DNA of 64,000 bases from ZC4RG20 sp963782445 (GTDB lineage: Bacteria > Pseudomonadota > Gammaproteobacteria > Steroidobacterales > Rariloculaceae). Below the pieces are notes generated by a model that had not been told where the DNA came from, searched no databases, and saw nothing but the letters and a program-made list of their open reading frames with translations. Shown one piece after another: positions 43,372 through 52,796 of the stretch. Made by a program: the position numbers and the translations under genes. Position 1 is the first letter of the stretch. Each line of letters begins with the position of its first letter. The DNA lies in the NCBI GenBank assembly GCA_963782445.1, contig CAWAJM010000001.1, positions 3,286,001 through 3,350,000 on the forward strand, read 5' to 3'.

Positions 43372-43560
43372 TTCCCTGCGATTTCCCTGTTTTTCCCTGT
43401 TCTCGGTGAGGCCCGGCGCTAGGGAAACGGTCCCAAGCGCCTGATTGCAGGTCAAATTCTTAAGCGGCTCGGGGGCAGCGACCGCCAGATTCGCCGCAAT
43501 TCCCTGTAATCTTCCCTGAAAACAGGGACATTTCGGAGACGAGTTCGCACTAGACTCCCT
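43372..43560. repeat. Cluster of TTCCCTG repeats in a gene-free stretch
   Basis: In the 365-bp gap 43297-43661 the heptamer TTCCCTG occurs at 43372, 43383, 43393, 43500 and 43512, with inverted copies (AGGGA) near 43431 and 43524. Neighbouring copies are 10-12 bp apart, that is one helical turn. Such spacing suggests protein binding sites, for example recombinase or partition sites. The rest of the gap holds nothing recognisable; a 65-codon open frame across it is not convincing. Confidence 0.55.
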
Positions 43561-43661
43561 GCACCGCCATTTACCTTTTTGTTTTTAAAGTCTTTTTTGA
43601 GCTTTATCTTCGCGTCGAAGTCCCCCCGTACTTTCCGCGGCTTGCGCACCTAGCGCTCGGC

Positions 43662-44560
43662 TCAGCCGTCCACGCAGACTCCCCAGGCCCAGTTTCGCGA
43701 CGCGTCGGCCCCCGCTCGCCGCTTGAGACTCATGCTCGACAGCATGGGCTCGTGGGCGTCAACGTAGTCGTAGATCAGGACGTCACGCTTGGTCGGATGC
43801 ATTCGGTGAAGGCGGCCCGCGTATCGCGAACGTAGCCCCCGCCAAGAGATCGGCATCGTCAAAAGCAGCGTGTCGAGGCGGGCATCATCGAATCCCTCGC
43901 CGAGATAGCGGCCGGTCGCACGCAACAGGCGCTCCTCGCCGTCCGCCACTTCCCGCAAGGCCCTCTCCGCTTCCTTCCGCGCTCGTGCCTTCATGCCGCC
44001 ATGCAAGACGATCACGTTCTTTGCAAACTTCGATAGCCGGTCGGCGAAATTCATCAGATGATCTTTGCGCTCGGTCAATATGACAGGAGAGCGCCCTGCC
44101 TCGAGCGCCAAGAGAACGTCATTGAAGATCAGCTCGTTGCGCGCCTCGTCCTTTGCGATCAAGCCGTAGAACTCTTGAATACGCGCAGCTCCATTCAATT
44201 GCTCCGCGACCCGAAATTCCGTCCGGAAAAACACCTTGTGCGCGAATGGCCGGTTCGACGCTTGCTTCCGGGCGTCCACCTTGTACCGTACGGGACCGCA
44301 TTGCATGAATACGATTGGATGACGGCCGTCCTTCCGAGTCACTGTCGCCGAAAGACCCAACGCGTACTTCGCTTTCGACTGCCGAGCGACAGCTTCGAAG
44401 CTTACGGCCGGAAGATGGTGGCACTCGTCGATGATGAGTTGCCCGTAGTTGGCGACGAGGTCAGACACTTCCCCTTTTCTGACCAAGCTCTGAATCAGCG
44501 CGACATCGATCTGACCGGTCGGCTTCTTCTTGCCCCCGCCGACGAAGATCCGGACCCGCT
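43662..44560 (-). pseudogene. SF2 DEAD/DEAH-box helicase fragment
   Basis: About 300 codons. Present: LIQSLVRKGEVSDLVANYG, Walker B LIIDECHHLPAVSFE, LGLSATVTRKDGRHP (motif III), the second RecA domain with VIVLHGG and YAGRLHRMHPTKRDV (motif VI region). The Walker A half and everything N-terminal is absent, and the frame begins at the edge of the outer-membrane-protein gene. The C-terminus ends abnormally after about SMSLKRRAGADA. Relatives are much longer helicases of restriction/TOTE type. Confidence 0.8.
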
Positions 44561-44562
44561 CG

Positions 44563-45351
44563 TCAGTAGGTCCAGGCAACACCGATCACGGGTCCGCCTG
44601 TCTGGGCGTCGAAGACGAAGCGACTGACGCCGTCGCCCTCTTCGTAGTCGATGTCGATCACGCGGTACCCGAAGGTCACGCCAAGGTGGTCGGTTGCGTC
44701 CCAATTGAGGCGGGTCACGACCTGCCACGCGGACTTCGAGCCGACGCCGAAGCCGCCCACATCCGCCCTCAGCTTGAAGGACCATCGAGCGGCGAATCGC
44801 AGCGTATAGCGGCCGCCGACATAAGGATCCACCCAGCTTTGCGAACCGCTGCGGGCCCGCGTGTCGCCGGTGGGTCCCACAGCGGCGATATCTGCATTTA
44901 TGTCGTTGTACCGAAGCCCGCCGAGCACTTCGAATCGACCGCTCAGTCGATAGGCTACGTCGACACCGAGCAAGGCTTGCGTGGCATTAGCGTCGAACTG
45001 CTGGCCGAAACCGGCATCCTTGGTCGCTTCGAGGTTCGAATAGATGGCGTCGACGTCGATGGCCCATGGCTCGCGTTCGGCCCTATATGCCGCCATCGCG
45101 CCATACTTCAGGTGGTCGAGCAAATCGGCGAAGCTCACGTCCACGTCGGCCGAGACGGGGCCAACCGCGACATTGCCGTCGATGCCCGCGGCCATCAAGT
45201 ACCCGAGAATCGTCTGTCGCCAAGGGTCCGTCTGCCCGGCCGCCGGTGCGGAGAAAATCGCGAGCAAAAGGCAAAATGACGCCACCATCGCGGGTTTCGT
45301 CGGGGTCTTGATGCCGCCGATGCGACGCAGGCTCCGCAGGTTGCTATGCAT
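44563..45351 (-). CDS. Outer-membrane beta-barrel protein
   Basis: 262 residues from ATG 45351 with AAGGAG nine bases upstream. Signal peptide to about residue 40 (FSAPAAGQ). The mature part has alternating beta strands and ends in an aromatic C-terminus (GVAWTY), the usual outer-membrane assembly signal. Strands such as YAMAAYRAE-like and SWVDPYVGGRYTLRF, DHLGVTFGYRVIDIDYE are typical of porin-like OmpW/Omp-beta-barrel proteins. Function unknown. First ordinary chromosomal gene to the right of the island. The longer open frame to 45846 is not supported. Confidence 0.82.
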   Translation of the reverse strand: MHSNLRSLRRIGGIKTPTKPAMVASFCLLLAIFSAPAAGQTDPWRQTILGYLMAAGIDGNVAVGPVSADVDVSFADLLDHLKYGAMAAYRAEREPWAIDVDAIYSNLEATKDAGFGQQFDANATQALLGVDVAYRLSGRFEVLGGLRYNDINADIAAVGPTGDTRARSGSQSWVDPYVGGRYTLRFAARWSFKLRADVGGFGVGSKSAWQVVTRLNWDATDHLGVTFGYRVIDIDYEEGDGVSRFVFDAQTGGPVIGVAWTY

Positions 45352-45518
45352 GCCAGTTGGCTCCTTGGCTGGCGAGACGCAAGATGCGAAGTGCGACATG
45401 CGATGCGAGCCGTCCGTCAAATATAAGGGTCGTGCGCCGCGCAACAATTGGACCTTCGGGATACGAGGACCGTCCTGGACGCCCGACATCGGGCGCGGGA
45501 GGCTTCGACACTGAAAGC

Positions 45519-45950
45519 TCAGTCGCGGCCGGAATCGGCAGCTTGCGGCTTCTGGGCACGGCTGCGCCGCGCTCTTGCGAGTCTCGTGATCCTGGTCGTG
45601 ACACCGCGGGACAACGCGTAAGGCACGCCCATGACGAACGTACCGACGAGAAGCGCTACGCTGAGCAGGATGCGCTCGAAGATCAAGTACTGGGCGATGG
45701 CGTCCATTATCGTGCCCACGGCAATGGGCGTGATCAAGGTCGCCAATGCGCTTCGCAGTGCTGCTTTGCGATGCTGCGGCTTGGAGATCAAGGCGAAGAC
45801 GAATGGTCGCGAACCTGCCTTCGCGTCGAGACGCCCGTCCCGCCAACCGAGAATCAGCGCAACTGCCGGCTGAACGAAGAATCGCAAGCTCATCGGTCCC
45901 GTCAATCGCTCGACGACGCCCTCGACTACGCGCTGCGCCAGATCTTCCAC
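45519..45950 (-). CDS. Conserved small membrane protein
   Basis: 143 residues with a conserved N-terminal amphipathic part (VVEGVVERLTGPMSLRFFVQP), then AVALILGWRDGRLDA, and two membrane segments near residues 68-85 and 92-112 (LLSVALLVGTFVMGVPYAL). The pattern is that of a conserved hypothetical family in proteobacteria without assigned function. It lies 168 bp upstream of the outer-membrane-protein gene on the same strand. Confidence 0.7.
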   Translation of the reverse strand: MEDLAQRVVEGVVERLTGPMSLRFFVQPAVALILGWRDGRLDAKAGSRPFVFALISKPQHRKAALRSALATLITPIAVGTIMDAIAQYLIFERILLSVALLVGTFVMGVPYALSRGVTTRITRLARARRSRAQKPQAADSGRD

Positions 45951-46217
45951 CGTTCCTCTCCTGACGTTCCCATAACCGCCATCAACCGGCGCGCCGCGTC
46001 GCAGGTTGACCCTACGTTCAACTCAGGCGGCTCGCGAAAAGAACCGTGCACTACGCGCCCCGGCCCCGAACATTGGGCCATGGTCTGACGTTCGACTCCG
46101 GACGCGGCCTTGAGCGCCCGAGGCTCTGCGCGTGGGTGCGGATGGACGAAGGGCCAATTGCGCCGCCGCGTCGCGTTCGCCGAGGCTTTCGCTCGACGTG
46201 ACCGGGAGTAGGTCGGG

Positions 46218-47999
46218 ATGAGCCAACGTCGGGCGTCTGCTGCAACCTCCGTCCGCATCTCGGTAGCCGCCGTATGGCTCGGCGCCCTGCTGTCGTGGCT
46301 CCCCTGGCAGGCGGATGCCGAGAACCCTCTCGCGCCGGTCGACACATCGAGCCCCCGAGCGACTCTCGAGAGCTTTCTGTCGCTGACCGACGAAACGGCT
46401 CGCCGCTACGAAGCGTTTCGGGAGAAGCCGAATCTGTCGACAGAGAGGCGGCTGATGCAACTCATGGACAAAGTCGAGCGCCTCTTCGACTTGAGCGGCG
46501 TGGCGCCCGCGACGCGCAAGAGGGTAGCCGCCAGAACTTACTACCTGCTTTGGGACGTTGTCGCAAAAGTCGAGCTGCCGGACCCGTCCGACATACCCGG
46601 CGCGGCAGCCGTTGTCCCTACCGCCCGGACGGGCACTCCCGTGACGCGATGGCGGATTCCAGGTACGGATATAACGATCGCGCGTGTCGCTGAAGGAGAC
46701 CGTGCGGGTGAATTCCTATTCAGCCCAGACACCGTAGCCCGCGCTCGGCATTACTACGAGGCGGCGCGCAGCCTGCCTTATCTTCGTTCGATGCGAGTTT
46801 CCAACGTATACCGTATCGATCAGACCATCACGGGCTGGATGATCCCACCGGGTTGGGTCGATGACCTTCCGGCGTGGGCGAATGAGCCTGTCGCTGGCCA
46901 AGTGCTCTGGAAGTGGCTGGCTACACTGTTGCTCTTCGGGCTCAGCATCGCAGCCGCCGTGGCCGTCTGCCGCCTGGTCATGCGCCGGGCATTGAATTAC
47001 ACGCTTGCATCGCTCCTCCGTCATCTGAGCACGCCGCTGGTGATCTATCTTCTAAACGAAGCCCTCTGGCTCTTGTTAGTGCGTCAAATCAACGTGACAG
47101 GGGCCGCCGCGCCCCTACCGGACATCTTGCGCGAATCCGCATTCGGTCTGGCAATCATTTGGGCGATTTGGGTGGCAGCGCGTTGGGTCGGCGCGCGGAT
47201 CGTGAGGTCACCGCGGATTGCCTCCAACAGCCTGCGCGCCAATCTCACGACCTTCGCCGCTCGCTCAGTCGGGCTCCTCGCCGCGTTGATAGTCGTCTTT
47301 CGTATCGCTCAAGACTTCGGTGTACCGGTCTACGGCCTAATTGCGGGCGCCGGTGTAGGCGGCGTTGCGATTGCTCTCGCCGTAAGGAGCACGCTGGAAA
47401 ACGTGATCGGCACGTTGAACCTCTATGCCGACGCCCCAATCCGCGTCGGCGACTTCTGCCGGTACGGAGACGACCCGGTCAACGGCTCGCTGCGCATCGG
47501 AACGATCGAGGAGATAGGGTTGCGCTCAACGCGTATACGCGGAGTAGACCGGTCTATTACCACCATACCGAACGCCGACTTCGCAAACATGCACCTCGTC
47601 AATCTAACGAGACGCGACCGCCTGCTGCTCAGCATGACTCTGGGCCTTCGCTACGAGACCACGGCCGAGCAGCTGCAAGCCGTTCTGACGGGATTCCGTG
47701 AAAAGTTGCTTACGGAGCCGCATGTCGACCTCGAGACGGCACACGTGCGGGTTACCGGCTTCGGCACCGCAGCGCTCCAAGTGGCCGTGTTCGCATACGT
47801 GCTCACGCCGGATTGGAACGAATTCCTCGGCATACAGGAGGAGTTGATCATTCGATTCTTGACAGTTGTCGATGAAGCCGGAACAGGACTCGCCTTGCCG
47901 TCGACAATCGTATACAGGGCGCGGGACCCGGCAGCGGATCGCGCCGGTCAGGAAGTGAAATTGCGGCGCAGGAGCAGCGGCCCGGCGGGCCCCGCTTGA
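46218..47999 (+). CDS. MscS-family mechanosensitive channel with extended periplasmic N-terminus
   Basis: 593 residues, start ATG 46218 with GGAG upstream. A signal peptide (to about residue 36) and a periplasmic domain of about 200 residues (SPRATLESFLSLTDE, YLLWDVVAKVELPDP) precede about five membrane helices. The MscS pore helix and beta domain are conserved: VYGLIAGAGVGGVAIALAVR near residue 375 and ENVIGTLNLYADAPIRVGDF near 395, then EEIGLRSTRIRGVDRSITTIPN near 430. Similar to MscK/YbdG-like large members. It would release solutes on hypo-osmotic shock. Confidence 0.88.
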   Translation: MSQRRASAATSVRISVAAVWLGALLSWLPWQADAENPLAPVDTSSPRATLESFLSLTDETARRYEAFREKPNLSTERRLMQLMDKVERLFDLSGVAPATRKRVAARTYYLLWDVVAKVELPDPSDIPGAAAVVPTARTGTPVTRWRIPGTDITIARVAEGDRAGEFLFSPDTVARARHYYEAARSLPYLRSMRVSNVYRIDQTITGWMIPPGWVDDLPAWANEPVAGQVLWKWLATLLLFGLSIAAAVAVCRLVMRRALNYTLASLLRHLSTPLVIYLLNEALWLLLVRQINVTGAAAPLPDILRESAFGLAIIWAIWVAARWVGARIVRSPRIASNSLRANLTTFAARSVGLLAALIVVFRIAQDFGVPVYGLIAGAGVGGVAIALAVRSTLENVIGTLNLYADAPIRVGDFCRYGDDPVNGSLRIGTIEEIGLRSTRIRGVDRSITTIPNADFANMHLVNLTRRDRLLLSMTLGLRYETTAEQLQAVLTGFREKLLTEPHVDLETAHVRVTGFGTAALQVAVFAYVLTPDWNEFLGIQEELIIRFLTVVDEAGTGLALPSTIVYRARDPAADRAGQEVKLRRRSSGPAGPA

Positions 48000-48181
48000 A
48001 GCTCGGGCGAGCGGCACACCAGCAGCACGTTCCAATCGACCGTAATACCTTTGCGTTGCCAAGACCCGCGCGTAGGCAGAACGTCTAATGGAACCGCCCA
48101 AGGCGCGCGCGTAGATTCACTTTGACTGTTATGTTCACAACCGATCCGAATTGCCAAAGGCGGCACGCTGGAGGAACACGC

Positions 48182-50524
48182 ATGACGAAGCACCGTTTTA
48201 ATGGACGCATCGCTCTCGACGTTCGAGACGCACAAGCGGACTGGGAGGCTTACCAGCCCGTCGAAGCACGCGACGGCTCGCCCAATATCCTCTACATCGT
48301 CTGGGACGACGTGGGCTTCGGTGCCTTCGATTGCTACGGAGGGACGATCGAAACCCCCAACATGACGCGCCTCGCGAATATGGGGCTGCGCTATACGAAC
48401 TTCCACACGACGGCGCTTTGTTCGCCGACTCGCTCGTGCCTGCTGACGGGGCGCAACGCCACCTCGAACGGCATGGCATGTATCTCGGAGTTTTCGACGG
48501 GCTACCCCTGCGCCAACGGCCGCATCCCGTTCGAGAACGCGATGATTCCGCAGGTTCTCGTCGACAACGGCTACAACGCATACCACGTCGGCAAGTGGCA
48601 TCTGACGCCGGACTACGACAACCATGCCGCCGGGTCACGACGCCAGTGGCCTCTGGGACGCGGGTTCGAGCGGTTCTACGGGTTCCTCGGCGGAGAGACG
48701 AACCAGTGGTACCCGCTGCTCGTGCAGGACAATCAGAGCGTCGACCAGCCCTACATGCCGGAGGACGGCTACCACTTCACCAAGGACATCACCGACAAGG
48801 CCTTGCAGTACATCCGCGACGCCGATGCAGTGGCGCCGGGGAAGCCGTGGTTCCTGTATTTCGCGCCGGGCGCGGCCCATGCCCCGCACCACGTGCCCAA
48901 GGAGTGGGCGGACAAATACACTGGCAAGTTCGACATGGGCTACGAGAAGTACCGAGAGCAGACGCTGGCCCGCCAGATCGAGATGGGACTCGTGCCCAAG
49001 GGTACCGAGCTATCGCCTGTGAATCCTTATGTCGACGTCAAGGGGCCCAACGGCCAGCCATGGCCCGCGGAGGACACCGTGCGGCCGTGGGATTCGTTGA
49101 ACGCCGACGAACGCAAGCTCTTCTCGCGCATGGCGGAGGTCTACGCAGGCTTCGTCTCTCACTGCGACCACCACATCGGGCGCCTTCTCGACTACCTGGA
49201 GCAGACAAATAGGCTGGACAACACGCTCGTGGTCGTCGTCAGCGACAATGGCGCCAGCGGGGAAGGCGGCCCGAACGGCACCGTGAACGAGATGAAGTTC
49301 TTCAACGGCATTGTCGATACCGTCGAACAGAACCTCAAGCACCTGGACGAATTGGGCTCGCCGCGCAGCTACAACCACTATCCTAACGGTTGGGCGCACG
49401 CGTTCTGCACACCGTTCAAGATGTACAAGCGCTACGCCAACTACGAGGGCGGCACGGCCGATCCGCTGCTGATCACTTGGCCGAAGGGCGTGAAGGCACG
49501 GGGAGAGATTCGCCACCAGTACTGTCATGCTGTCGACATCGTGCCGACGCTGTACGAGAGCTTGGGAATAGAGCCGCCGGAGGTCGTTCACGGCTACGTG
49601 CAGTCCGAGATCGAAGGCGTGAGCATCGCCCACACCTTCGACAATCCCGACGCCCCGACTAAGAAGGTCGCCCAACTCTATTCCATGCTCGGCACGCGAG
49701 GCGTCTGGCACGACGGCTGGCATGCTGCCACGATCCACGCCGCGACGAGCGGCTGGGGGGGCTTCGACAAGGACCGCTGGGAACTGTTCAACCTGGAAGA
49801 GGACCGCAGCCAGAGCAAAGACCTCGCCGATCAGCGGCCCGAGAAACTCGAACAGCTGAAGAGCTTGTGGGCAATGCTCGCGGGCAAATATCAGGGCCTG
49901 CCGCTGGACGACCGGACCCCGGTCGAGGTGCTTTCCGAGCCGCGTCCGAGGCCCGGCAAGCCTCGGGATCAGTATGTCTACTACCCAAACTGTGAGCCGG
50001 TCCCGCAGGGGGTCGCCGCCAGCACCACGCAGCGCTCCTACGACATCGCCGCGCAGATCGAGGTCGATGCCGATCAGCCCGACGGCGTCATATTCGCCCA
50101 AGGCAGCCACATCGGCGGACACACTCTATACGTGAAGGACGGCTACCTGAACTATGTGTACAACTGGCTGGGCGACGTGCAACAGAAGCTCCAGGCGAGC
50201 AAACCGCTGACCAAGGGCAAGCACAAGCTCGGCGTGGCGTTCGAGATCAAACAACACGACGAGCACAACAGCCCGGTCGGCCCGGCAACGTTGTATATCG
50301 ACGACCAGGAGGTAGCTTCCCACGACTTCAAGACGCAGCCCGGCTTCTTCGGACTGGAAGGCGTCATCACTATCGGCCGCGACGTTGGCAGGCCCGCCTC
50401 CGATGACTACGCGTCGCCGGACACGTTCCGCGGCGGCGTCATCGAGAAAGTGACGGTCGGCATCAAAGGTACGCCGCACCGCGATCTGCAGCGGGAGGCG
50501 GAAATGGCGCAGCGGCGCGACTGA
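48182..50524 (+). CDS. Arylsulfatase (formylglycine-dependent sulfatase)
   Basis: 780 residues from ATG 48182 with GGAGGAA upstream. The sulfatase signature CSPTRSCLLTGRN starts near residue 80; its Cys would be converted to formylglycine by a maturase not present in this window. Metal ligands are in VWDDVGFGAFD near 40 and in VVVSDNGASGEGG near 355. LYYHVGKWHL-type sequence (NAYHVGKWHL) near 140 is also conserved. The C-terminal about 180 residues (GSHIGGHTLYVKDGYLNYVYN; LYIDDQEVASHDF) are the extension of the long arylsulfatase subfamily. No signal peptide is evident, so it may be cytoplasmic. It should hydrolyse sulfate esters. Confidence 0.92.
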   Translation: MTKHRFNGRIALDVRDAQADWEAYQPVEARDGSPNILYIVWDDVGFGAFDCYGGTIETPNMTRLANMGLRYTNFHTTALCSPTRSCLLTGRNATSNGMACISEFSTGYPCANGRIPFENAMIPQVLVDNGYNAYHVGKWHLTPDYDNHAAGSRRQWPLGRGFERFYGFLGGETNQWYPLLVQDNQSVDQPYMPEDGYHFTKDITDKALQYIRDADAVAPGKPWFLYFAPGAAHAPHHVPKEWADKYTGKFDMGYEKYREQTLARQIEMGLVPKGTELSPVNPYVDVKGPNGQPWPAEDTVRPWDSLNADERKLFSRMAEVYAGFVSHCDHHIGRLLDYLEQTNRLDNTLVVVVSDNGASGEGGPNGTVNEMKFFNGIVDTVEQNLKHLDELGSPRSYNHYPNGWAHAFCTPFKMYKRYANYEGGTADPLLITWPKGVKARGEIRHQYCHAVDIVPTLYESLGIEPPEVVHGYVQSEIEGVSIAHTFDNPDAPTKKVAQLYSMLGTRGVWHDGWHAATIHAATSGWGGFDKDRWELFNLEEDRSQSKDLADQRPEKLEQLKSLWAMLAGKYQGLPLDDRTPVEVLSEPRPRPGKPRDQYVYYPNCEPVPQGVAASTTQRSYDIAAQIEVDADQPDGVIFAQGSHIGGHTLYVKDGYLNYVYNWLGDVQQKLQASKPLTKGKHKLGVAFEIKQHDEHNSPVGPATLYIDDQEVASHDFKTQPGFFGLEGVITIGRDVGRPASDDYASPDTFRGGVIEKVTVGIKGTPHRDLQREAEMAQRRD

Positions 50525-50536
50525 GCGAACGTTACG

Positions 50537-50560
50537 GCGTCCCGGGCGGGCCCGGGACGC
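50537..50560 (+). terminator. Strong hairpin after the sulfatase gene
   Basis: A perfect 10-bp stem, GCGTCCCGGG and CCCGGGACGC, with a CGGG loop begins 13 bp after the sulfatase stop. There is no T-run after it, so it is only terminator-like and could act as an RNA 3'-end stabiliser. Confidence 0.5.
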
Positions 50561-50614
50561 ACCCCGCCCCCGCCCGCGTATTGACTAATTGAAATAGCAC
50601 AGGAGAAAGACGCG

Positions 50615-51334
50615 ATGTCCACTCGCACGATCGCCGCCGTCGGCTGGCTGACGCTTTGTTTGGTACAACCCGCCGCGGCCCAGCAGCAGGGCAGCCAGGC
50701 CGACCACAAGAACGACGCGGTCGCGGCCATCAAAGAGTCGCTTCAAAAGAGCATGGCAGCGCTTAAACAGTATCAATGGGTCGAAACGACGACTGTGTCC
50801 GTGGGGGGCGAGGAGAAGTCTCAAACGGAAGCGACGTGCTATTACGGCGCCGACGGGAAGGTCCAGAAGGTCCCTGTTGCCGTCCCTTCGGAATCCGAGG
50901 CGAAAAAACCTAGAGGTCTGCGGGGCAAACTGGTCAAGAAGAAGAAGGCGGAGATGTCCGATTCCGCGAAAGCGGCGGTCGCCCTCGTAAAGGAATACGT
51001 GCCGCCCGATCCGGCCCGCATTCAGGCGGCGCACGCAGCGGGAAACATCGAGGTAACGGCACCCAACGCTCAAGGTAACGTCAAGGCTACGGTGTCCGAC
51101 TATCTGAAGACCGGCGACTCGTTAGCCATCACCGCCAACATGGCGACGCACAGCATCCAATCCGTTGCAATCAACACGTATAAGGCCTCACCGAAGGACG
51201 CGGTCGCGATGAATGTCGGCTTCGGCGCACTGCCGGACGGGACGCTGTATCCGAAGACGACCAAGCTCAATATGCCTTCGGATAAACTTACGATCGTAAT
51301 CGAAAACTCCGGGTACAAGAAGGCCGGCCCGTAA
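50615..51334 (+). CDS. Exported protein of unknown function
   Basis: 239 residues, AGGAG upstream. Signal peptide ends near residue 23 (PAAAQ). The mature part begins with a helical region (AIKESLQKSMAALKQYQWVET) then short strands, with a lysine-rich loop (KLVKKKKAEM). C-terminal segment (TVSDYLKTGDSLAITANMAT, VGFGALPDGTLYP) is beta-rich. No domain is recognised. It is 90 bp downstream of the sulfatase, beyond the hairpin. Confidence 0.7.
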   Translation: MSTRTIAAVGWLTLCLVQPAAAQQQGSQADHKNDAVAAIKESLQKSMAALKQYQWVETTTVSVGGEEKSQTEATCYYGADGKVQKVPVAVPSESEAKKPRGLRGKLVKKKKAEMSDSAKAAVALVKEYVPPDPARIQAAHAAGNIEVTAPNAQGNVKATVSDYLKTGDSLAITANMATHSIQSVAINTYKASPKDAVAMNVGFGALPDGTLYPKTTKLNMPSDKLTIVIENSGYKKAGP

Positions 51335-51375
51335 CGGGCGCCCTTCTTGATCTCATTTTGCCGTCAACCGATACC

Positions 51376-51424
51376 GCAGCGCGAGTGTACCCGTGCACGT
51401 GGCAGCGCGAGCGTAGCCGTGCAC
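51376..51424. repeat. Two tandem 23-bp direct repeats in an intergenic gap
   Basis: GCAGCGCGAGTGTACCCGTG starts the first copy at 51376-51398 and a copy with two mismatches follows at 51402-51424 (26-bp period, 21 of 23 identical). The surrounding gap (51335-51608) contains no recognisable gene. Confidence 0.55.
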
Positions 51425-51608
51425 TTCATGCCGCTCACTTTCGGATTCCGTTGGTGTAGACGAGCCCAAGTAGCGAACAGCACGCAGTAGCCATGCCCGG
51501 CGCCGGCAGAGCCTTTGGCCCCTGCCGGCGCAGCGGGGAGGCTGCGTCGAAGTGAGAACCGGCCTGAATGTTCCGCTCGGCCGGCGACGAGCCGCGCAGG
51601 CCAAGACT

Positions 51609-52796
51609 TCAGGCGTCCCTCCCACCGCCCTTGCCGCCGTCGCGCGGCAGCCCGATCGTCACAGTCGTGCCGTGCGCAGCCTGAGATTCGATTTCAACGT
51701 CGCCGCCGTGTGCGCGCGCGATGCTTCTGGCGATGAAAAGCCCGAGACCGAGACCCTGTCCCCCGCGCCGCTCCGGACCGGGCCCGCGCCCGCGAACTTC
51801 GACGGGATTGCGCATGGCGCGCCGAACATGGAACGGGATCGGCCGGCCCTCGTTGTGGATCTTCAGCACGACCCGCTGACCTTCGTCTCTGGCCGCGACG
51901 GAGACGCGCGCTTCGCGCCGGCCGTATTGCACCGCGTTGGTCACGACGTTGGTCAGCATCTGCTCCAGACGCCCGGCGTCCCAGTGTCCGGTCAGGTCAC
52001 CGGCGCAGTCAACGTCGACACCGGCACCGGGGCTGGCTGCGACAACGTTTTCCGCGACGCGCCGGCAAAGATCGCTCAGATCCATCGGCGCCTTGCGAAT
52101 CCCGAGCGTCGCGCCGATGCGCGCTCGCGCAAGATCGAGCAGATCGCCGACGATGCGCCGCATCTGCAGGGCGGCATCGCGCACGCGTTTCGCCGCGGCC
52201 GCATGGCTCTCCGGTTCGGCGTCGCTGAGCACGAGCTCGGCCGAGGCGAGTACGACGCCCAGTGGGGCCCTCAGGTCGTGAGCGACGACGGCGGCGAAGA
52301 CGTCTCGCGTCCGGTCGATGCGCTCCTGAAAACCCAAGACCGCCGCCGTCAGCGAATCGTCGACAGCCTCGTTGAACGACAGCAGCTCGCCGTGCGCTTC
52401 CCGGTCGAGCGTCGGCGCGCACTCGATCCAGCGACGCATGACGATACCTCGCAGGGCGCGATATTCCGCGACCATCTCCTCGAGCGTGAACCCGCGAGCA
52501 TAAACGTGCTCGGCATGCTCCTCGGCCGTGGTCCGAAGCTGAAGAGCCTCGTCCCGGCGCCGGCCGCGCGCCGTCGTCCCGGTGTCGCGGCGCCGCAATG
52601 CCATTTCTGCCGCGATCGCGCGCAGGCTGCGGCCGAGCCTGAGCCGCTGCGCGCGCTCGCTCAGGCCGCCCGTATGCTTCGGATAATGTCCGATTTCGTG
52701 CGCGCATTCCGATGCGATCGACTCGATGTTCGCCTCGATGTAGCGCGCCATCGCCATGGATCGATCTTTCGTCAGCGCCAGATTTCCCGTCTCCAT
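51609..52796 (-). CDS. Sensor histidine kinase
   Basis: 395 residues from ATG 52796 with AAGGGGAT upstream. No membrane segment is seen, so it is probably cytoplasmic. The N-terminal about 150 residues (KDRSMAMARYIEANIESIAS, FTLEEMVAEYRALRGIVMRRW) resemble an RsbRD/globin-like sensory domain. The HisKA domain has VVAHDLRAPLGVV with the phosphoacceptor His near residue 172; the HATPase domain has the N-box MLTNVVTNAVQYG and G-box GGQGLGLGLFIARSIARAHGG. No response regulator gene is adjacent, so the partner is elsewhere. Confidence 0.9.
   Translation of the reverse strand: METGNLALTKDRSMAMARYIEANIESIASECAHEIGHYPKHTGGLSERAQRLRLGRSLRAIAAEMALRRRDTGTTARGRRRDEALQLRTTAEEHAEHVYARGFTLEEMVAEYRALRGIVMRRWIECAPTLDREAHGELLSFNEAVDDSLTAAVLGFQERIDRTRDVFAAVVAHDLRAPLGVVLASAELVLSDAEPESHAAAAKRVRDAALQMRRIVGDLLDLARARIGATLGIRKAPMDLSDLCRRVAENVVAASPGAGVDVDCAGDLTGHWDAGRLEQMLTNVVTNAVQYGRREARVSVAARDEGQRVVLKIHNEGRPIPFHVRRAMRNPVEVRGRGPGPERRGGQGLGLGLFIARSIARAHGGDVEIESQAAHGTTVTIGLPRDGGKGGGRDA

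Larger units (their letters stand above)
19527..44560. mobile_element. Degraded defence-gene island adjacent to tRNA-Ser
   Basis: About 25 kb between tRNA-Ser and the outer-membrane-protein gene at 44563 holds a serine-recombinase fragment, two insertion sequences, restriction/defence genes and several truncations, while both flanks look like ordinary chromosome. The left boundary is placed at the tRNA 3' end, the right at the start of the truncated helicase. I could not find a repeat of the tRNA 3' end at the right boundary, so attachment sites are not demonstrated. Confidence 0.6.

Noticed and set aside
43372..43560. CRISPR array
   Set aside because: Heptamer repeats only, no regular 28-37 bp repeats and no cas genes anywhere in the window.
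43452..43649. 65-codon minus-strand open frame in the TTCCCTG region
   Set aside because: No ribosome site, Lys/Arg-rich, and it runs through the repeats; more likely non-coding.
19437..44560. Direct repeat of the tRNA-Ser 3' end at the island's right boundary
   Set aside because: I looked for the T-arm/acceptor sequence between 43.2 and 44.6 kb and did not see it; attachment sites remain unproven.
47948..48625. 225-codon minus-strand open frame at the MscS-sulfatase gap
   Set aside because: Mostly antisense to the start of the sulfatase; no domain seen.
49010..50122. 370-codon minus-strand open frame
   Set aside because: Antisense to the arylsulfatase gene; no motif.
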